A stretch of 64,000 nt of DNA from Brachyhypopomus gauderio. Taxonomy: Eukaryota; Chordata; Actinopteri; Gymnotiformes; Hypopomidae. Of the stretch, positions 34,329 to 47,591 are shown in pieces. The stretch is from positions 1 through 64,000 of the forward strand of contig NW_027506911.1 in NCBI RefSeq assembly GCF_052324685.1, written 5' to 3'. Numbering within the stretch: the first letter of the stretch is position 1; each line of letters begins with the position of its first letter. The notes under the pieces were generated by a model. It saw only the letters and a program-made list of their open reading frames with translations, was not told where the DNA came from and ran no database searches. Both the position numbers and the translations under genes were made by a program.

Positions 34329-34796
34329 AAGCTCTCTTACTGACTCCTTGCTTGCTTACGATAAGCATGAAGCAGCCAGCTCTAGTCTTTAGGGAATCAT
34401 TTCATGACCTTCAAAGGTCTCTTAGAACATGGTCACTTTGGATTCCTCCAGCAAACAGTTGACATCTTTGCCACATCTCTTTTTACTTTTGGACAAAGAC
34501 TGTCCATAAGCCAAAGGAAGCAGAGGAAAGTCCAATTCAGTCAAAACTTAAGCATGTCGTGAAGTGGTACACCTATGCTTTTGGACAACGCGTACATGCA
34601 AGTTGACACCTACACATTTCCTTCTCCAAATGCTTTATCAGCAGATGAATTGAACATCTAGAGTCTCGAGTTCTCACAATCCCACTGTGAAATCTCACAA
34701 CAAAACATCAAACAGTTTATGTCTGTTTATAATTTTTCAACAGAATGCACAGGTCATTCAAAAGCTGAGGCTTTCCACCTAGCTAGGTCGAATTCA

Positions 34797-34869
34797 TGCC
34801 GAAACCCGGGATCGAACCAGGGACCTTTAGATCTTCAGTCTAACGCTCTCCCAACTGAGCTATTTCGGC
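34797..34869 (-). tRNA. trnaf-gaa: tRNA-Phe (GAA)
   Basis: Consensus copy. Confidence 0.97.
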
Positions 34870-35144
34870 AAGCTGCAGATAAACCACGTCGAGATGCAAA
34901 CGAAACTTTATCAACGACTGTTACCTTTCCTTAGGTTCTTGCAACATGCTTTCACAGCGTAACGGTTTCGGCACAGTGAAATTCACGGACAGGTACGGCA
35001 AGACCTAATTTGGCAATGTTTATCATGATGCCAACATGAGAAAACCTTGTGGGTCAATGCTGGATTCGGTATTATTTCCTAGTCGGGCTGAGCTGATCCA
35101 TAAGCTTTCCTTAAAACTCCAATCAAAACTATAAACTCTTGAGA

Positions 35145-35217
35145 GGGGGATTAGCTCAAGTGGTAGAGCGCTCGCTTTGCATGCGAGAGGTAGTGGGGTC
35201 GATGCCCACATTCTCCA
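35145..35217 (+). tRNA. trnaa-ugc: tRNA-Ala (TGC), variant
   Basis: A54>G in the T loop. Confidence 0.93.
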
Positions 35218-35685
35218 AAGCTCTCTTACTGACTCCTTGCTTGCTTACGATAAGCATGAAGCAGCCAGCTCTAGTCTTAAGGGAATCATTTCATGACCTT
35301 CAAAGGTCTCTTAGAACATGGTCACTTTGGATTCCTCCAGCAAACAGTTGACATCTTTGCCACATCTCTTTTTACTTCTGGACAAAGACTGTCCATAAGC
35401 CGAAAGAAGCAGAGGAAAGTCCAATTCAGTCAAAACTTAAGCATGTCGTGAAGTGGTACACCTATGCTTTTGGACAACGCGTACATGCAAGTTGACACCT
35501 ACACATTTCCTTCTCCAAATGCTTTATCAGCAGATGAATTGAACATCTAGAGTCTTGAGTTCTGACAATCCCACTGTGAAATCTCACAACAAAACATCAA
35601 ACAGTTTATGTCTGTTTATAATTTTTCAACAGAATGCACAGGTCATTCAAAAGCTGAGGCTTTCCACCTAGCTAGGTCGAGTTCA

Positions 35686-35758
35686 TGCCGAAACCCGGGA
35701 TCGAACCAGGGACCTTTAGATCTTCAGTCTAACGCTCTCCCAACTGAGCTATTTCAGC
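35686..35758 (-). tRNA. trnaf-gaa: tRNA-Phe (GAA), variant
   Basis: C3>T gives a U3-G70 wobble. Confidence 0.94.
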
Positions 35759-36033
35759 AAGCTGCAGATAAACCACGTCGAGATGCAAACGAAACTTTAT
35801 CAACGACTGTTACCTTTCCTTAGGTTCTTGCAACATGCTTTCACAGCGTAACGGTTTCGGCACAGTGAAATTCACGGACAGGTACAGCAAGACCTAATTT
35901 GGCAATGTTTATCATGATGCCAACATGAGAAAACCTTGTGGGTCAATGCTGGATTCGGTATTATTTCCTAGTCGGGCTGAGCTGATCCGTAAGCTTTCCT
36001 TAAAACTCCAATCAAAAGATTAAACTCTTGAGA

Positions 36034-36106
36034 GGGGGATTAGCTCAAGTGGTAGAGCGCTCGCTTTGCATGCGAGAGGTAGTGGGATCGATGCCCACAT
36101 TCTCCA
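36034..36106 (+). tRNA. trnaa-ugc: tRNA-Ala (TGC)
   Basis: Consensus copy. Confidence 0.97.
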
Positions 36107-36574
36107 AAGCTCTCTTACTGACTCCTTGCTTGCTTACGATAAGCATGAAGCAGCCAGCTTTTGTCTTAAGGGAATAATTTCATGACCTTCAAAGGTCTCT
36201 TAGAACATGGTCACTTTGGATTCCTCCAGCAAACAGTTGACATCTTTGCCACATCTCTTTTTACTTTTGGACAAAGGCTGTCCATAAGCCGAAGGAAGCA
36301 GAGGAAAGTCCAATTCAGTCAAAACTTAAGCATGTCGTGAAGTGGTACACCTATGCTTTTGGACAACGCGTACATGCAAGTTGACACCTACACATTTCCT
36401 TCTCCAAATGCTTTATCAGCAGATGAATTGAACATCTAGAGTCTCGAGTTCTGACAATCCCACTGTGAAATCTCACAACAAAACATCAAACAGTTTATGT
36501 CTGTTTATAATTTTTCAACAGAATGCACAGGTCATTCAAAAGCTGAGGCTTTCCACCTAGCTAGGTCGAGTTCA

Positions 36575-36647
36575 TGCCGAAACCCGGGATCGAACCAGGG
36601 ACCTTTAGATCTTCAGTCTAACGCTCTCCCAACTGAGCTATTTCGGC
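36575..36647 (-). tRNA. trnaf-gaa: tRNA-Phe (GAA)
   Basis: Consensus copy. Confidence 0.97.
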
Positions 36648-36922
36648 AAGCTGCAGATAAACCACGTCGAGATGCAAACGAAACTTTATCAACGACTGTT
36701 ACATTTCCTTAGGTTCTTGCAACATGCTTTCACAGCGTAACGGTTTCGGCACAGTGAAATTCACGGACAGGTACAGCAAGACCTAATTTGGCAATGTTTA
36801 TCATGATGCCAACATGAGAAAACCTTGTGGGTCAATGCTGGATTCGGTATTATTTCCTAGTCGGGCTGAGCTGATCCGTAAGCTTTCCTTAAAACTCCAA
36901 TCAAAAGAATAAACTCTTGAGA

Positions 36923-36995
36923 GGGGGATTAGCTCAAGTGGTAGAGCGCTCGCTTTGCATGCGAGAGGTAGTGGGATCGATGCCCACATTCTCCA
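36923..36995 (+). tRNA. trnaa-ugc: tRNA-Ala (TGC)
   Basis: Consensus copy. Confidence 0.97.
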
Positions 36996-37463
36996 AAGCT
37001 CTCTTACTGACTCCTTGCTTGCTTACGATAAGCATGAAGCAGCCAGCTTTAGTCTTAAGGGAATAATTTCATGACCTTCAAAGGTCTCTTAGAACATGGT
37101 CACTTTGGATTCCTCCAGCAAACAGTTGACATCTTTGCCACATCTCTTTTTACTTTTGGACAAAGGCTGTCCATAAGCCGAAGGAAGCAGAGGAAAGTCC
37201 AATTCAGTCAAAACTTAAGCATGTCGTGAAGTGGTACACCTATGCTTTTGGACAACGCGTACATGCAAGTTGACACCTACACATTTCCTTCTCCAAATGC
37301 TTTATCAGCAGATGAATTGAACATCTAGAGTCTCGAGTTCTCACAATCCCACTGTGAAATCTCACAACAAAACATCAAACAGTTTATGTCTGTTTATAAT
37401 TTTTCAACAGAATGCACAGGTCATTCAAAAGCTGAGGCTTTCCACCTAGCTAGGTCGAATTCA

Positions 37464-37536
37464 TGCCGAAACCCGGGATCGAACCAGGGACCTTTAGATC
37501 TTCAGTCTAACGCTCTCCCAACTGAGCTATTTCGGC
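37464..37536 (-). tRNA. trnaf-gaa: tRNA-Phe (GAA)
   Basis: Consensus copy. Confidence 0.97.
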
Positions 37537-37811
37537 AAGCTGCAGATAAACCACGTCGAGATGCAAACGAAACTTTATCAACGACTGTTACCTTTCCTTA
37601 GGTTCTTGCAACATGCTTTCACAGCGTAACGGTTTCGGCACAGTGAAATTCACGGACAGGTACGGCAAGACCTAATTTGGCAATGTTTATCATGATGCCA
37701 ACATGAGAAAACCTTGTGGGTCAATGCTGGATTCGGTATTATTTCCTAATCGGGCTGAGCTGATCCATAAGCTTTCCTTAAAACTCCAATCAAAACTATA
37801 AACTCTTGAGA

Positions 37812-37884
37812 GGGGGATTAGCTCAAGTGGTAGAGCGCTCGCTTTGCATGCGAGAGGTAGTGGGGTCGATGCCCACATTCTCCA
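37812..37884 (+). tRNA. trnaa-ugc: tRNA-Ala (TGC), variant
   Basis: A54>G; twin of the copy at 35145. Confidence 0.93.
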
Positions 37885-38352
37885 AAGCTCTCTTACTGAC
37901 TCCTTGCTTGCTTACGATAAGCATGAAGCAGCCAGCTCTAGTCTTAAGGGAATCATTTCATGACCTTCAAAGGTCTCTTAGAACATGGTCACTTTGGATT
38001 CCTCCAGCAAACAGTTGACATCTTTGCCACATCTCTTTTTACTTCTGGACAAAGACTGTCCATAAGCCGAAAGAAGCAGAGGAAAGTCCAATTCAGTCAA
38101 AACTTAAGCATGTCGTGAAGTGGTACACCTATGCTTTTGGACAACGCGTACATGCAAGTTGACACCTACACATTTCCTTCTCCAAATGCTTTATCAGCAG
38201 ATGAATTGAACATCTAGAGTCTTGAGTTCTGACAATCCCACTGTGAAATCTCACAACAAAACATCAAACAGTTTATGTCTGTTTATAATTTTTCAACAGA
38301 ATGCACAGGTCATTCAAAAGCTGAGGCTTTCCACCTAGCTAGGTCGAGTTCA

Positions 38353-38425
38353 TGCCGAAACCCGGGATCGAACCAGGGACCTTTAGATCTTCAGTCTAAC
38401 GCTCTCCCAACTGAGCTATTTCAGC
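38353..38425 (-). tRNA. trnaf-gaa: tRNA-Phe (GAA), variant
   Basis: C3>T wobble. Confidence 0.94.
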
Positions 38426-38700
38426 AAGCTGCAGATAAACCACGTCGAGATGCAAACGAAACTTTATCAACGACTGTTACCTTTCCTTAGGTTCTTGCAA
38501 CATGCTTTCACAGCGTAACGGTTTCGGCACAGTGAAATTCACGGACAGGTACAGCAAGACCTAATTTGGCAATGTTTATCATGATGCCAACATGAGAAAA
38601 CCTTGTGGGTCAATGCTGGATTCGGTATTATTTCCTAGTCGGGCTGAGCTGATCCGTAAGCTTTCCTTAAAACTCCAATCAAAAGATTAAACTCTTGAGA

Positions 38701-38773
38701 GGGGGATTAGCTCAAGTGGTAGAGCGCTCGCTTTGCATGCGAGAGGTAGTGGGATCGATGCCCACATTCTCCA
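38701..38773 (+). tRNA. trnaa-ugc: tRNA-Ala (TGC)
   Basis: Consensus copy. Confidence 0.97.
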
Positions 38774-39241
38774 AAGCTCTCTTACTGACTCCTTGCTTGC
38801 TTACGATAAGCATGAAGCAGCCAGCTTTTGTCTTAAGGGAATAATTTCATGACCTTCAAAGGTCTCTTAGAACATGGTCACTTTGGATTCCTCCAGCAAA
38901 CAGTTGACATCTTTGCCACATCTCTTTTTACTTTTGGACAAAGGCTGTCCATAAGCCGAAGGAAGCAGAGGAAAGTCCAATTCAGTCAAAACTTAAGCAT
39001 GTCGTGAAGTGGTACACCTATGCTTTTGGACAACGCGTACATGCAAGTTGACACCTACACATTTCCTTCTCCAAATGCTTTATCAGCAGATGAATTGAAC
39101 ATCTAGAGTCTCGAGTTCTGACAATCCCACTGTGAAATCTCACAACAAAACATCAAACAGTTTATGTCTGTTTATAATTTTTCAACAGAATGCACAGGTC
39201 ATTCAAAAGCTGAGGCTTTCCACCTAGCTAGGTCGAGTTCA

Positions 39242-39314
39242 TGCCGAAACCCAGGATCGAACCAGGGACCTTTAGATCTTCAGTCTAACGCTCTCCCAAC
39301 TGAGCTATTTCGGC
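39242..39314 (-). tRNA. trnaf-gaa: tRNA-Phe (GAA), variant
   Basis: C62>T, wobble in the T stem. Confidence 0.94.
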
Positions 39315-39589
39315 AAGCTGCAGATAAACCACGTCGAGATGCAAACGAAACTTTATCAACGACTGTTACCTTTCCTTAGGTTCTTGCAACATGCTTTCAC
39401 AGCGTAACGGTTTCGGCACAGTGAAATTCACGGACAGGTACAGCAAGACCTAATTTGGCAATGTTTATCATGATGCCAACATGAGAAAACCTTGTGGGTC
39501 AATGCTGGATTCGGTATTATTTCCTAGTCGGGCTGAGCTGATCCGTAAGCTTTCCTTAAAACTCCAATCAAAACTATAAACTCTTGAGA

Positions 39590-39662
39590 GGGGGATTAGC
39601 TCAAGTGGTAGAGCGCTCGCTTTGCATGCGAGAGGTAGTGGGGTCGATGCCCACATTCTCCA
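39590..39662 (+). tRNA. trnaa-ugc: tRNA-Ala (TGC), variant
   Basis: A54>G. Confidence 0.93.
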
Positions 39663-40130
39663 AAGCTCTCTTACTGACTCCTTGCTTGCTTACGATAAGC
39701 ATGAAGCAGCCAGCTCTAGTCTTAAGGGAATCATTTCATGACCTTCAAAGGTCTCTTAGAACATGGTCACTTTGGATTCCTCCAGCAAACAGTTGACATC
39801 TTTGCCACATCTCTTTTTACTTCTGGACAAAGACTGTCCATAAGCCGAAAGAAGCAGAGGAAAGTCCAATTCAGTCAAAACTTAAGCATGTCGTGAAGTG
39901 GTACACCTATGCTTTTGGACAACGCGTACATGCAAGTTGACACCTACACATTTCCTTCTCCAAATGCTTTATCAGCAGATGAATTGAACATCTAGAGTCT
40001 TGAGTTCTGACAATCCCACTGTGAAATCTCACAACAAAACATCAAACAGTTTATGTCTGTTTATAATTTTTCAACAGAATGCACAGGTCATTCAAAAGCT
40101 GAGGCTTTCCACCTAGCTAGGTCGAGTTCA

Positions 40131-40203
40131 TGCCGAAACCCGGGATCGAACCAGGGACCTTTAGATCTTCAGTCTAACGCTCTCCCAACTGAGCTATTTC
40201 AGC
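40131..40203 (-). tRNA. trnaf-gaa: tRNA-Phe (GAA), variant
   Basis: C3>T wobble. Confidence 0.94.
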
Positions 40204-40478
40204 AAGCTGCAGATAAACCACGTCGAGATGCAAACGAAACTTTATCAACGACTGTTACCTTTCCTTAGGTTCTTGCAACATGCTTTCACAGCGTAACGGT
40301 TTCGGCACAGTGAAATTCACGGACAGGTACAGCAAGACCTAATTTGGCAATGTTTATCATGATGCCAACATGAGAAAACCTTGTGGGTCAATGCTGGATT
40401 CGGTATTATTTCCTAGTCGGGCTGAGCTGATCCGTAAGCTTTCCTTAAAACTCCAATCAAAAGAATAAACTCTTGAGA

Positions 40479-40551
40479 GGGGGATTAGCTCAAGTGGTAG
40501 AGCGCTCGCTTTGCATGTGAGAGGTAGTGGGATCGATGCCCACATTCTCCA
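40479..40551 (+). tRNA. trnaa-ugc: tRNA-Ala (TGC), variant
   Basis: C40>T, leaving a G30-U40 wobble in the anticodon stem. Confidence 0.93.
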
Positions 40552-41019
40552 AAGCTCTCTTACTGACTCCTTGCTTGCTTACGATAAGCATGAAGCAGCC
40601 AGTTTTAGTCTTAAGGGAATAATTTCATGACCTTCAAAGGTCTCTTAGAACATGGTCACTTTGGATTCCTCCAGCAAACAGTTGACATCTTTGCCACATC
40701 TCTTTTTACTTTTGGACAAAGGCTGTCCATAAGCCGAAGGAAGCAGAGGAAAGTCCAATTCAGTCAAAACTTAAGCATGTCGTGAAGTGGTACACCTATG
40801 CTTTTGGACAACGCGTACATGCAAGTTGACACCTACACATTTCCTTCTCCAAATGCTTTATCAGCAGATGAATTGAACATCTAGAGTCTCGAGTTCTGAC
40901 AATCCCACTGTGAAATCTCACAACAAAACATCAAACAGTTTATGTCTGTTTATAATTTTTCAACTGAATGCACAGGTCATTCAAAAGCTGAGGCTTTCCG
41001 CCTAGCTAGGTCGAGTTCA

Positions 41020-41092
41020 TGCCGAAACCCGGGATCGAACCAGGGACCTTTAGATCTTCAGTCTAACGCTCTCCCAACTGAGCTATTCCGGC
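41020..41092 (-). tRNA. trnaf-gaa: tRNA-Phe (GAA), variant
   Basis: A5>G gives a G5-U68 wobble. Confidence 0.94.
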
Positions 41093-41367
41093 AAACTGCA
41101 GATAAACCACGTCGAGATGCAAACGAAACTTTATCAACGACTGTTACCTTTCCTTAGGTTCTTGCAACATGCTTTCACAGCGTAACGGTTTCGGCACAGT
41201 GAAATTCACGGACAGGTACAGCAAGACCTAATTTGGCAATGTTTATCATGATGCCAACATGAGAAAACCTTGTGGGTCAATGCTGGATTCGGTATTATTT
41301 CCTAGTCGGGCTGAGCTGATCCGTAAGCTTTCCTTAAAACTCCAATCAAAAGAATAAACTCTTGAGA

Positions 41368-41440
41368 GGGGGATTAGCTCAAGTGGTAGAGCGCTCGCTT
41401 TGCATGCGAGAGGTAGTGGGATCGATGCCCACATTCTCCA
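41368..41440 (+). tRNA. trnaa-ugc: tRNA-Ala (TGC)
   Basis: Consensus copy. Confidence 0.97.
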
Positions 41441-41908
41441 AAGCTCTCTTACTGACTCCTTGCTTGCTTACGATAAGCATGAAGCAGCCAGCTCTAGTCT
41501 TAAGGGAATCATTTCATGACCTTCAAAGGTCTCTTAGAACATGGTCACTTTGGATTCCTCCAGCAAACAGTTGACATCTTTGCCACATCTCTTTTTACTT
41601 TTGGACAAAGACTGTCCATAAGCCGAAAGAAGCAGAGGAAAGTCCAATTCAGTCAAAACTTAAGCATGTCGTGAAGTGGTACACCTATGCTTTTGGACAA
41701 CGCGTACATGCAAGTTGACACCTACACATTTCCTTCTCCAAATGCTTTATCAGCAGATGAATTGAACATCTAGAGTCTTGAGTTCTGACAATCCCACTGT
41801 GAAATCTCACAACAAAACATCAAACAGTTTATGTCTGTTTATAATTTTTCAACAGAATGCACAGGTCATTCAAAAGCTGAGGCTTTCCACCTAGCTAGGT
41901 CGAGTTCA

Positions 41909-41981
41909 TGCCGAAACCCGGGATCGAACCAGGGACCTTTAGATCTTCAGTCTAACGCTCTCCCAACTGAGCTATTTCAGC
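41909..41981 (-). tRNA. trnaf-gaa: tRNA-Phe (GAA), variant
   Basis: C3>T wobble. Confidence 0.94.
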
Positions 41982-42256
41982 AAGCTGCAGATAAACCACG
42001 TCGAGATGCAAACGAAACTTTATCAACGACTGTTACCTTTCCTTAGGTTCTTGCAACATGCTTTCACAGCGTAACGGTTTCGGCACAGTGAAATTCACGG
42101 ACAGGTACAGCAAGACCTAATTTGGCAATGTTTATCATGATGCCAACATGAGAAAACCTTGTGGGTCAATGCTGGATTCGGTATTATTTCCTAGTCGGGC
42201 TGAGCTGATCCGTAAGCTTTCCTTAAAACTCCAATCAAAAGAATAAACTCTTGAGA

Positions 42257-42329
42257 GGGGGATTAGCTCAAGTGGTAGAGCGCTCGCTTTGCATGCGAGA
42301 GGTAGTGGGATCGATGCCCACATTCTCCA
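42257..42329 (+). tRNA. trnaa-ugc: tRNA-Ala (TGC)
   Basis: Consensus copy. Confidence 0.97.
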
Positions 42330-42797
42330 AAGCTCTCTTACTGACTCCTTGCTTGCTTACGATAAGCATGAAGCAGCCAGCTTTTGTCTTAAGGGAATAA
42401 TTTCATGACCTTCAAAGGTCTCTTAGAACATGGTCACTTTGGATTCCTCCAGCAAACAGTTGACATCTTTGCCACATCTCTTTTTACTTTTGGACAAAGG
42501 CTGTCCATAAGCCGAAGGAAGCAGAGGAAAGTCCAATTCAGTCAAAACTTAAGCATGTCGTGAAGTGGTACACCTATGCTTTTGGACAACGCGTACATGC
42601 AAGTTGACACCTACACATTTCCTTCTCCAAATGCTTTATCAGCAGATGAATTGAACATCTAGAGTCTCGAGTTCTGACAATCCCACTGTGAAATCTCACA
42701 ACAAAACATCAAACAGTTTATGTCTGTTTATAATTTTTCAACAGAATGCACAGGTCATTCAAAAGCTGAGGCTTTCCACCTAGCTAGGTCGAGTTCA

Positions 42798-42870
42798 TGC
42801 CGAAACCCGGGATCGAACCAGGGACCTTTAGATCTTCAGTCTAACGCTCTCCCAACTGAGCTATTTCGGC
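42798..42870 (-). tRNA. trnaf-gaa: tRNA-Phe (GAA)
   Basis: Consensus copy. Confidence 0.97.
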
Positions 42871-43145
42871 AAGCTGCAGATAAACCACGTCGAGATGCAA
42901 ACGAAACTTTATCAACGACTGTTACATTTCCTTAGGTTCTTGCAACATGCTTTCACAGCGTAACGGTTTCGGCACAGTGAAATTCACGGACAGGTACAGC
43001 AAGACCTAATTTGGCAATGTTTATCATGATGCCAACATGAGAAAACCTTGTGGGTCAATGCTGGATTCGGTATTATTTCCTAGTCGGGCTGAGCTGATCC
43101 GTAAGCTTTCCTTAAAACTCCAATCAAAAGAATAAACTCTTGAGA

Positions 43146-43218
43146 GGGGGATTAGCTCAAGTGGTAGAGCGCTCGCTTTGCATGCGAGAGGTAGTGGGAT
43201 CGATGCCCACATTCTCCA
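43146..43218 (+). tRNA. trnaa-ugc: tRNA-Ala (TGC)
   Basis: Consensus copy. Confidence 0.97.
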
Positions 43219-43686
43219 AAGCTCTCTTACTGACTCCTTGCTTGCTTACGATAAGCATGAAGCAGCCAGCTTTAGTCTTAAGGGAATAATTTCATGACCT
43301 TCAAAGGTCTCTTAGAACATGGTCACTTTGGATTCCTCCAGCAAACAGTTGACATCTTTGCCACATCTCTTTTTACTTTTGGACAAAGGCTGTCCATAAG
43401 CCGAAGGAAGCAGAGGAAAGTCCAATTCAGTCAAAACTTAAGCATGTCGTGAAGTGGTACACCTATGCTTTTGGACAACGCGTACATGCAAGTTGACACC
43501 TACACATTTCCTTCTCCAAATGCTTTATCAGCAGATGAATTGAACATCTAGAGTCTCGAGTTCTCACAATCCCACTGTGAAATCTCACAACAAAACATCA
43601 AACAGTTTATGTCTGTTTATAATTTTTCAACAGAATGCACAGGTCATTCAAAAGCTGAGGCTTTCCACCTAGCTAGGTCGAATTCA

Positions 43687-43759
43687 TGCCGAAACCCGGG
43701 ATCGAACCAGGGACCTTTAGATCTTCAGTCTAACGCTCTCCCAACTGAGCTATTTCGGC
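43687..43759 (-). tRNA. trnaf-gaa: tRNA-Phe (GAA)
   Basis: Consensus copy. Confidence 0.97.
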
Positions 43760-44034
43760 AAGCTGCAGATAAACCACGTCGAGATGCAAACGAAACTTTA
43801 TCAACGACTGTTACCTTTCCTTAGGTTCTTGCAACATGCTTTCACAGCGTAACGGTTTCGGCACAGTGAAATTCACGGACAGGTACGGCAAGACCTAATT
43901 TGGCAATGTTTATCATGATGCCAACATGAGAAAACCTTGTGGGTCAATGCTGGATTCGGTATTATTTCCTAGTCGGGCTGAGCTGATCCATAAGCTTTCC
44001 TTAAAACTCCAATCAAAACTATAAACTCTTGAGA

Positions 44035-44107
44035 GGGGGATTAGCTCAAGTGGTAGAGCGCTCGCTTTGCATGCGAGAGGTAGTGGGGTCGATGCCCACA
44101 TTCTCCA
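44035..44107 (+). tRNA. trnaa-ugc: tRNA-Ala (TGC), variant
   Basis: A54>G. Confidence 0.93.
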
Positions 44108-44575
44108 AAGCTCTCTTACTGACTCCTTGCTTGCTTACGATAAGCATGAAGCAGCCAGCTCTAGTCTTAAGGGAATCATTTCATGACCTTCAAAGGTCTC
44201 TTAGAACATGGTCACTTTGGATTCCTCCAGCAAACAGTTGACATCTTTGCCACATCTCTTTTTACTTCTGGACAAAGACTGTCCATAAGCCGAAAGAAGC
44301 AGAGGAAAGTCCAATTCAGTCAAAACTTAAGCATGTCGTGAAGTGGTACACCTATGCTTTTGGACAACGCGTACATGCAAGTTGACACCTACACATTTCC
44401 TTCTCCAAATGCTTTATCAGCAGATGAATTGAACATCTAGAGTCTCGAGTTCTGACAATCCCACTGTGAAATCTCACAACAAAACATCAAACAGTTTATG
44501 TCTGTTTATAATTTTTCAACAGAATGCACAGGTCATTCAAAAGCTGAGGCTTTCCACCTAGCTAGGTCGAGTTCA

Positions 44576-44648
44576 TGCCGAAACCCAGGATCGAACCAGG
44601 GACCTTTAGATCTTCAGTCTAACGCTCTCCCAACTGAGCTATTTCGGC
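44576..44648 (-). tRNA. trnaf-gaa: tRNA-Phe (GAA), variant
   Basis: C62>T wobble, as at 39242. Confidence 0.94.
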
Positions 44649-44923
44649 AAGCTGCAGATAAACCACGTCGAGATGCAAACGAAACTTTATCAACGACTGT
44701 TACCTTTCCTTAGGTTCTTGCAACATGCTTTCACAGCGTAACGGTTTCGGCACAGTGAAATTCACGGACAGGTACAGCAAGACCTAATTTGGCAATGTTT
44801 ATCATGATGCCAACATGAGAAAACCTTGTGGGTCAATGCTGGATTCGGTATTATTTCCTAGTCGGGCTGAGCTGATCCGTAAGCTTTCCTTAAAACTCCA
44901 ATCAAAAGAATAAACTCTTGAGA

Positions 44924-44996
44924 GGGGGATTAGCTCAAGTGGTAGAGCGCTCGCTTTGCATGCGAGAGGTAGTGGGATCGATGCCCACATTCTCCA
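44924..44996 (+). tRNA. trnaa-ugc: tRNA-Ala (TGC)
   Basis: Consensus copy. Confidence 0.97.
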
Positions 44997-45465
44997 AAGC
45001 TCTCTTACTGACTCCTTGCTTGCTTACGATAAGCATGAAGCAGCCAGCTTTAGTCTTAAGGGAATAATTTCATGACCTTCAAAGGTCTCTTAGAACATGG
45101 TCACTTTGGATTCCTCCAGCAAACAGTTGACATCTTTGCCACATCTCTTTTTACTTTTGGACAAAGGCTGTCCATAAGCCGAAGGAAGCAGAGGAAAGTC
45201 CAATTCAGTCAAAACTTAAGCATGTCGTGAAGTGGTACACCTATGCTTTTGGACAACGCGTACATGCAAGTTGACACCTACACATTTCCTTCTCCAAATG
45301 CTTTATCAGCAGATGAATTGAACATCTAGAGTCTCGAGTTCTGACAATCCCACTGTGAAATCTCACAACAAAACATCAAACAGTTTATGTCTGTTTATAA
45401 TTTTTTCAACAGAATGCACAGGTCATTCAAAAGCTGAGGCTTTCCACCTAGCTAGGTCGAGTTCA

Positions 45466-45538
45466 TGCCGAAACCCGGGATCGAACCAGGGACCTTTAGA
45501 TCTTCAGTCTAACGCTCTCCCAACTGAGCTATTTCGGC
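45466..45538 (-). tRNA. trnaf-gaa: tRNA-Phe (GAA)
   Basis: Consensus copy; one extra T in the 3' spacer makes this unit 890 bp. Confidence 0.97.
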
Positions 45539-45813
45539 AAGCTGTAGGTAAACCACGTCGAGATGCAATCGAAACTTTATCAACGACTGTTACCTTTCCT
45601 TAGGTTCTTGCAACATGCTTTCACAGCGTAACGGTTTCGGCACAGTGAAATTCACGGACAGGTACGGCAAGACCTAATTTGGCATTGTTTATCATGATGC
45701 CAACATGAGAAAACCTTGTGGGTCAATGCTGGATTCGGTATTATTTCCTAGTCGGGCTGAGCTGATCCGTAAGCTTTCCTTAAAACTCCAATCAAAAGAA
45801 TAAACTCTTGAGA

Positions 45814-45886
45814 GGGGGATTAGCTCAAGTGGTAGAGCGCTCGCTTTGCATGCGAGAGGTAGTGGGATCGATGCCCACATTCTCCA
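45814..45886 (+). tRNA. trnaa-ugc: tRNA-Ala (TGC)
   Basis: Consensus copy. Confidence 0.97.
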
Positions 45887-46354
45887 AAGCTCTCTTACTT
45901 ACTCCTTGCTTGCTTACGATAAGCATGAAGCAGCCAGCTTTAGTCTTAAGGGAATAATTTCATGACCTTCAAAGGTCTCTTAGAACATGGTCACTTTGGA
46001 TTCCTCCAGCAAACAGTTGACATCTTTGCCACATCTCTTTTTACTTTTGGACAAAGGCTGTCCATAAGCCGAAGGAAGCAGAGGAAAGTCCAATTCAGTC
46101 AAAACTTAAGCATGTCGTGAAGTGGTACACCTATGCTTTTGGACAACGCGTACATGCAAGTTGACACCTACACATTTCCTTCTCCAAATGCTTTATCAGC
46201 AGATGAATTGAACATCTAGAGTCTCGAGTTCTGACAATCCCACTGTGAAATCTCACAACAAAACATCAAACAGTTTATGTCTGTTTATAATTTTTCAACT
46301 GAATGCACAGGTCATTCAAAAGCTGAGGCTTTCCGCCTAGCTAGGTCGAGTTCA

Positions 46355-46427
46355 TGCCGAAACCCGGGATCGAACCAGGGACCTTTAGATCTTCAGTCTA
46401 ACGCTCTCCCAACTGAGCTATTCCGGC
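46355..46427 (-). tRNA. trnaf-gaa: tRNA-Phe (GAA), variant
   Basis: A5>G wobble. Confidence 0.94.
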
Positions 46428-46702
46428 AAACTGCAGATAAACCACGTCGAGATGCAAACGAAACTTTATCAACGACTGTTACCTTTCCTTAGGTTCTTGC
46501 AACATGCTTTCACAGCGTAACGGTTTCGGCACAGTGAAATTCACGGACAGGTACAGCAAGACCTAATTTGGCAATGTTTATCATGATGCCAACATGAGAA
46601 AACCTTGTGGGTCAATGCTGGATTCGGTATTATTTCCTAGTCGGGCTGAGCTGATCCGTAAGCTTTCCTTAAAACTCCAATCAAAAGAATAAACTCTTGA
46701 GA

Positions 46703-46775
46703 GGGGGATTAGCTCAAGTGGTAGAGCGCTCGCTTTGCATGCGAGAGGTAGTGGGATCGATGCCCACATTCTCCA
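46703..46775 (+). tRNA. trnaa-ugc: tRNA-Ala (TGC)
   Basis: Consensus copy. Confidence 0.97.
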
Positions 46776-47243
46776 AAGCTCTCTTACTTACTCCTTGCTT
46801 GCTTACGATAAGCATGAAGCAGCCAGCTTTAGTCTTAAGGGAATAATTTCATGACCTTCAAAGGTCTCTTAGAACATGGTCACTTTGGATTCCTCCAGCA
46901 AACAGTTGACATCTTTGCCACATCTCTTTTTACTTTTGGACAAAGGCTGTCCATAAGCCGAAGGAAGCAGAGGAAAGTCCAATTCAGTCAAAACTTAAGC
47001 ATGTCGTGAAGTGGTACACCTATGCTTTTGGACAACGCGTACATGCAAGTTGACACCTACACATTTCCTTCTCCAAATGCTTTATCAGCAGATGAATTGA
47101 ACATCTAGAGTCTCGAGTTCTGACAATCCCACTGTGAAATCTCACAACAAAACATCAAACAGTTTATGTCTGTTTATAATTTTTCAACTGAATGCACAGG
47201 TCATTCAAAAGCTGAGGCTTTCCGCCTAGCTAGGTCGAGTTCA

Positions 47244-47316
47244 TGCCGAAACCCGGGATCGAACCAGGGACCTTTATATCTTCAGTCTAACGCTCTCCCA
47301 ACTGAGCTATTTCGGC
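47244..47316 (-). tRNA. trnaf-gaa: tRNA-Phe (GAA), variant
   Basis: C40>A makes a mismatch in the anticodon stem. Confidence 0.9.
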
Positions 47317-47591
47317 AAGCTTCAGATAAACCACGTCGAGATGCAAACGAAACTTTATCAACGACTGTTACCTTTCCTTAGGTTCTTGCAACATGCTTTC
47401 ACAGCGTAACGGTTTCGGCACAGTGAAATTCACGGACAGGTACAGCAAGACCTAATTTGGCAATGTTTATCATGATGCCAACATGAGAAAACCTTGTGGG
47501 TCAATGCTGGATTCGGTATTATTTCCTAGTCGGGCTGAGCTGATCCGTAAGCTTTCCTTAAAACTCCAATCAAAAGAATAAACTCTTGAGA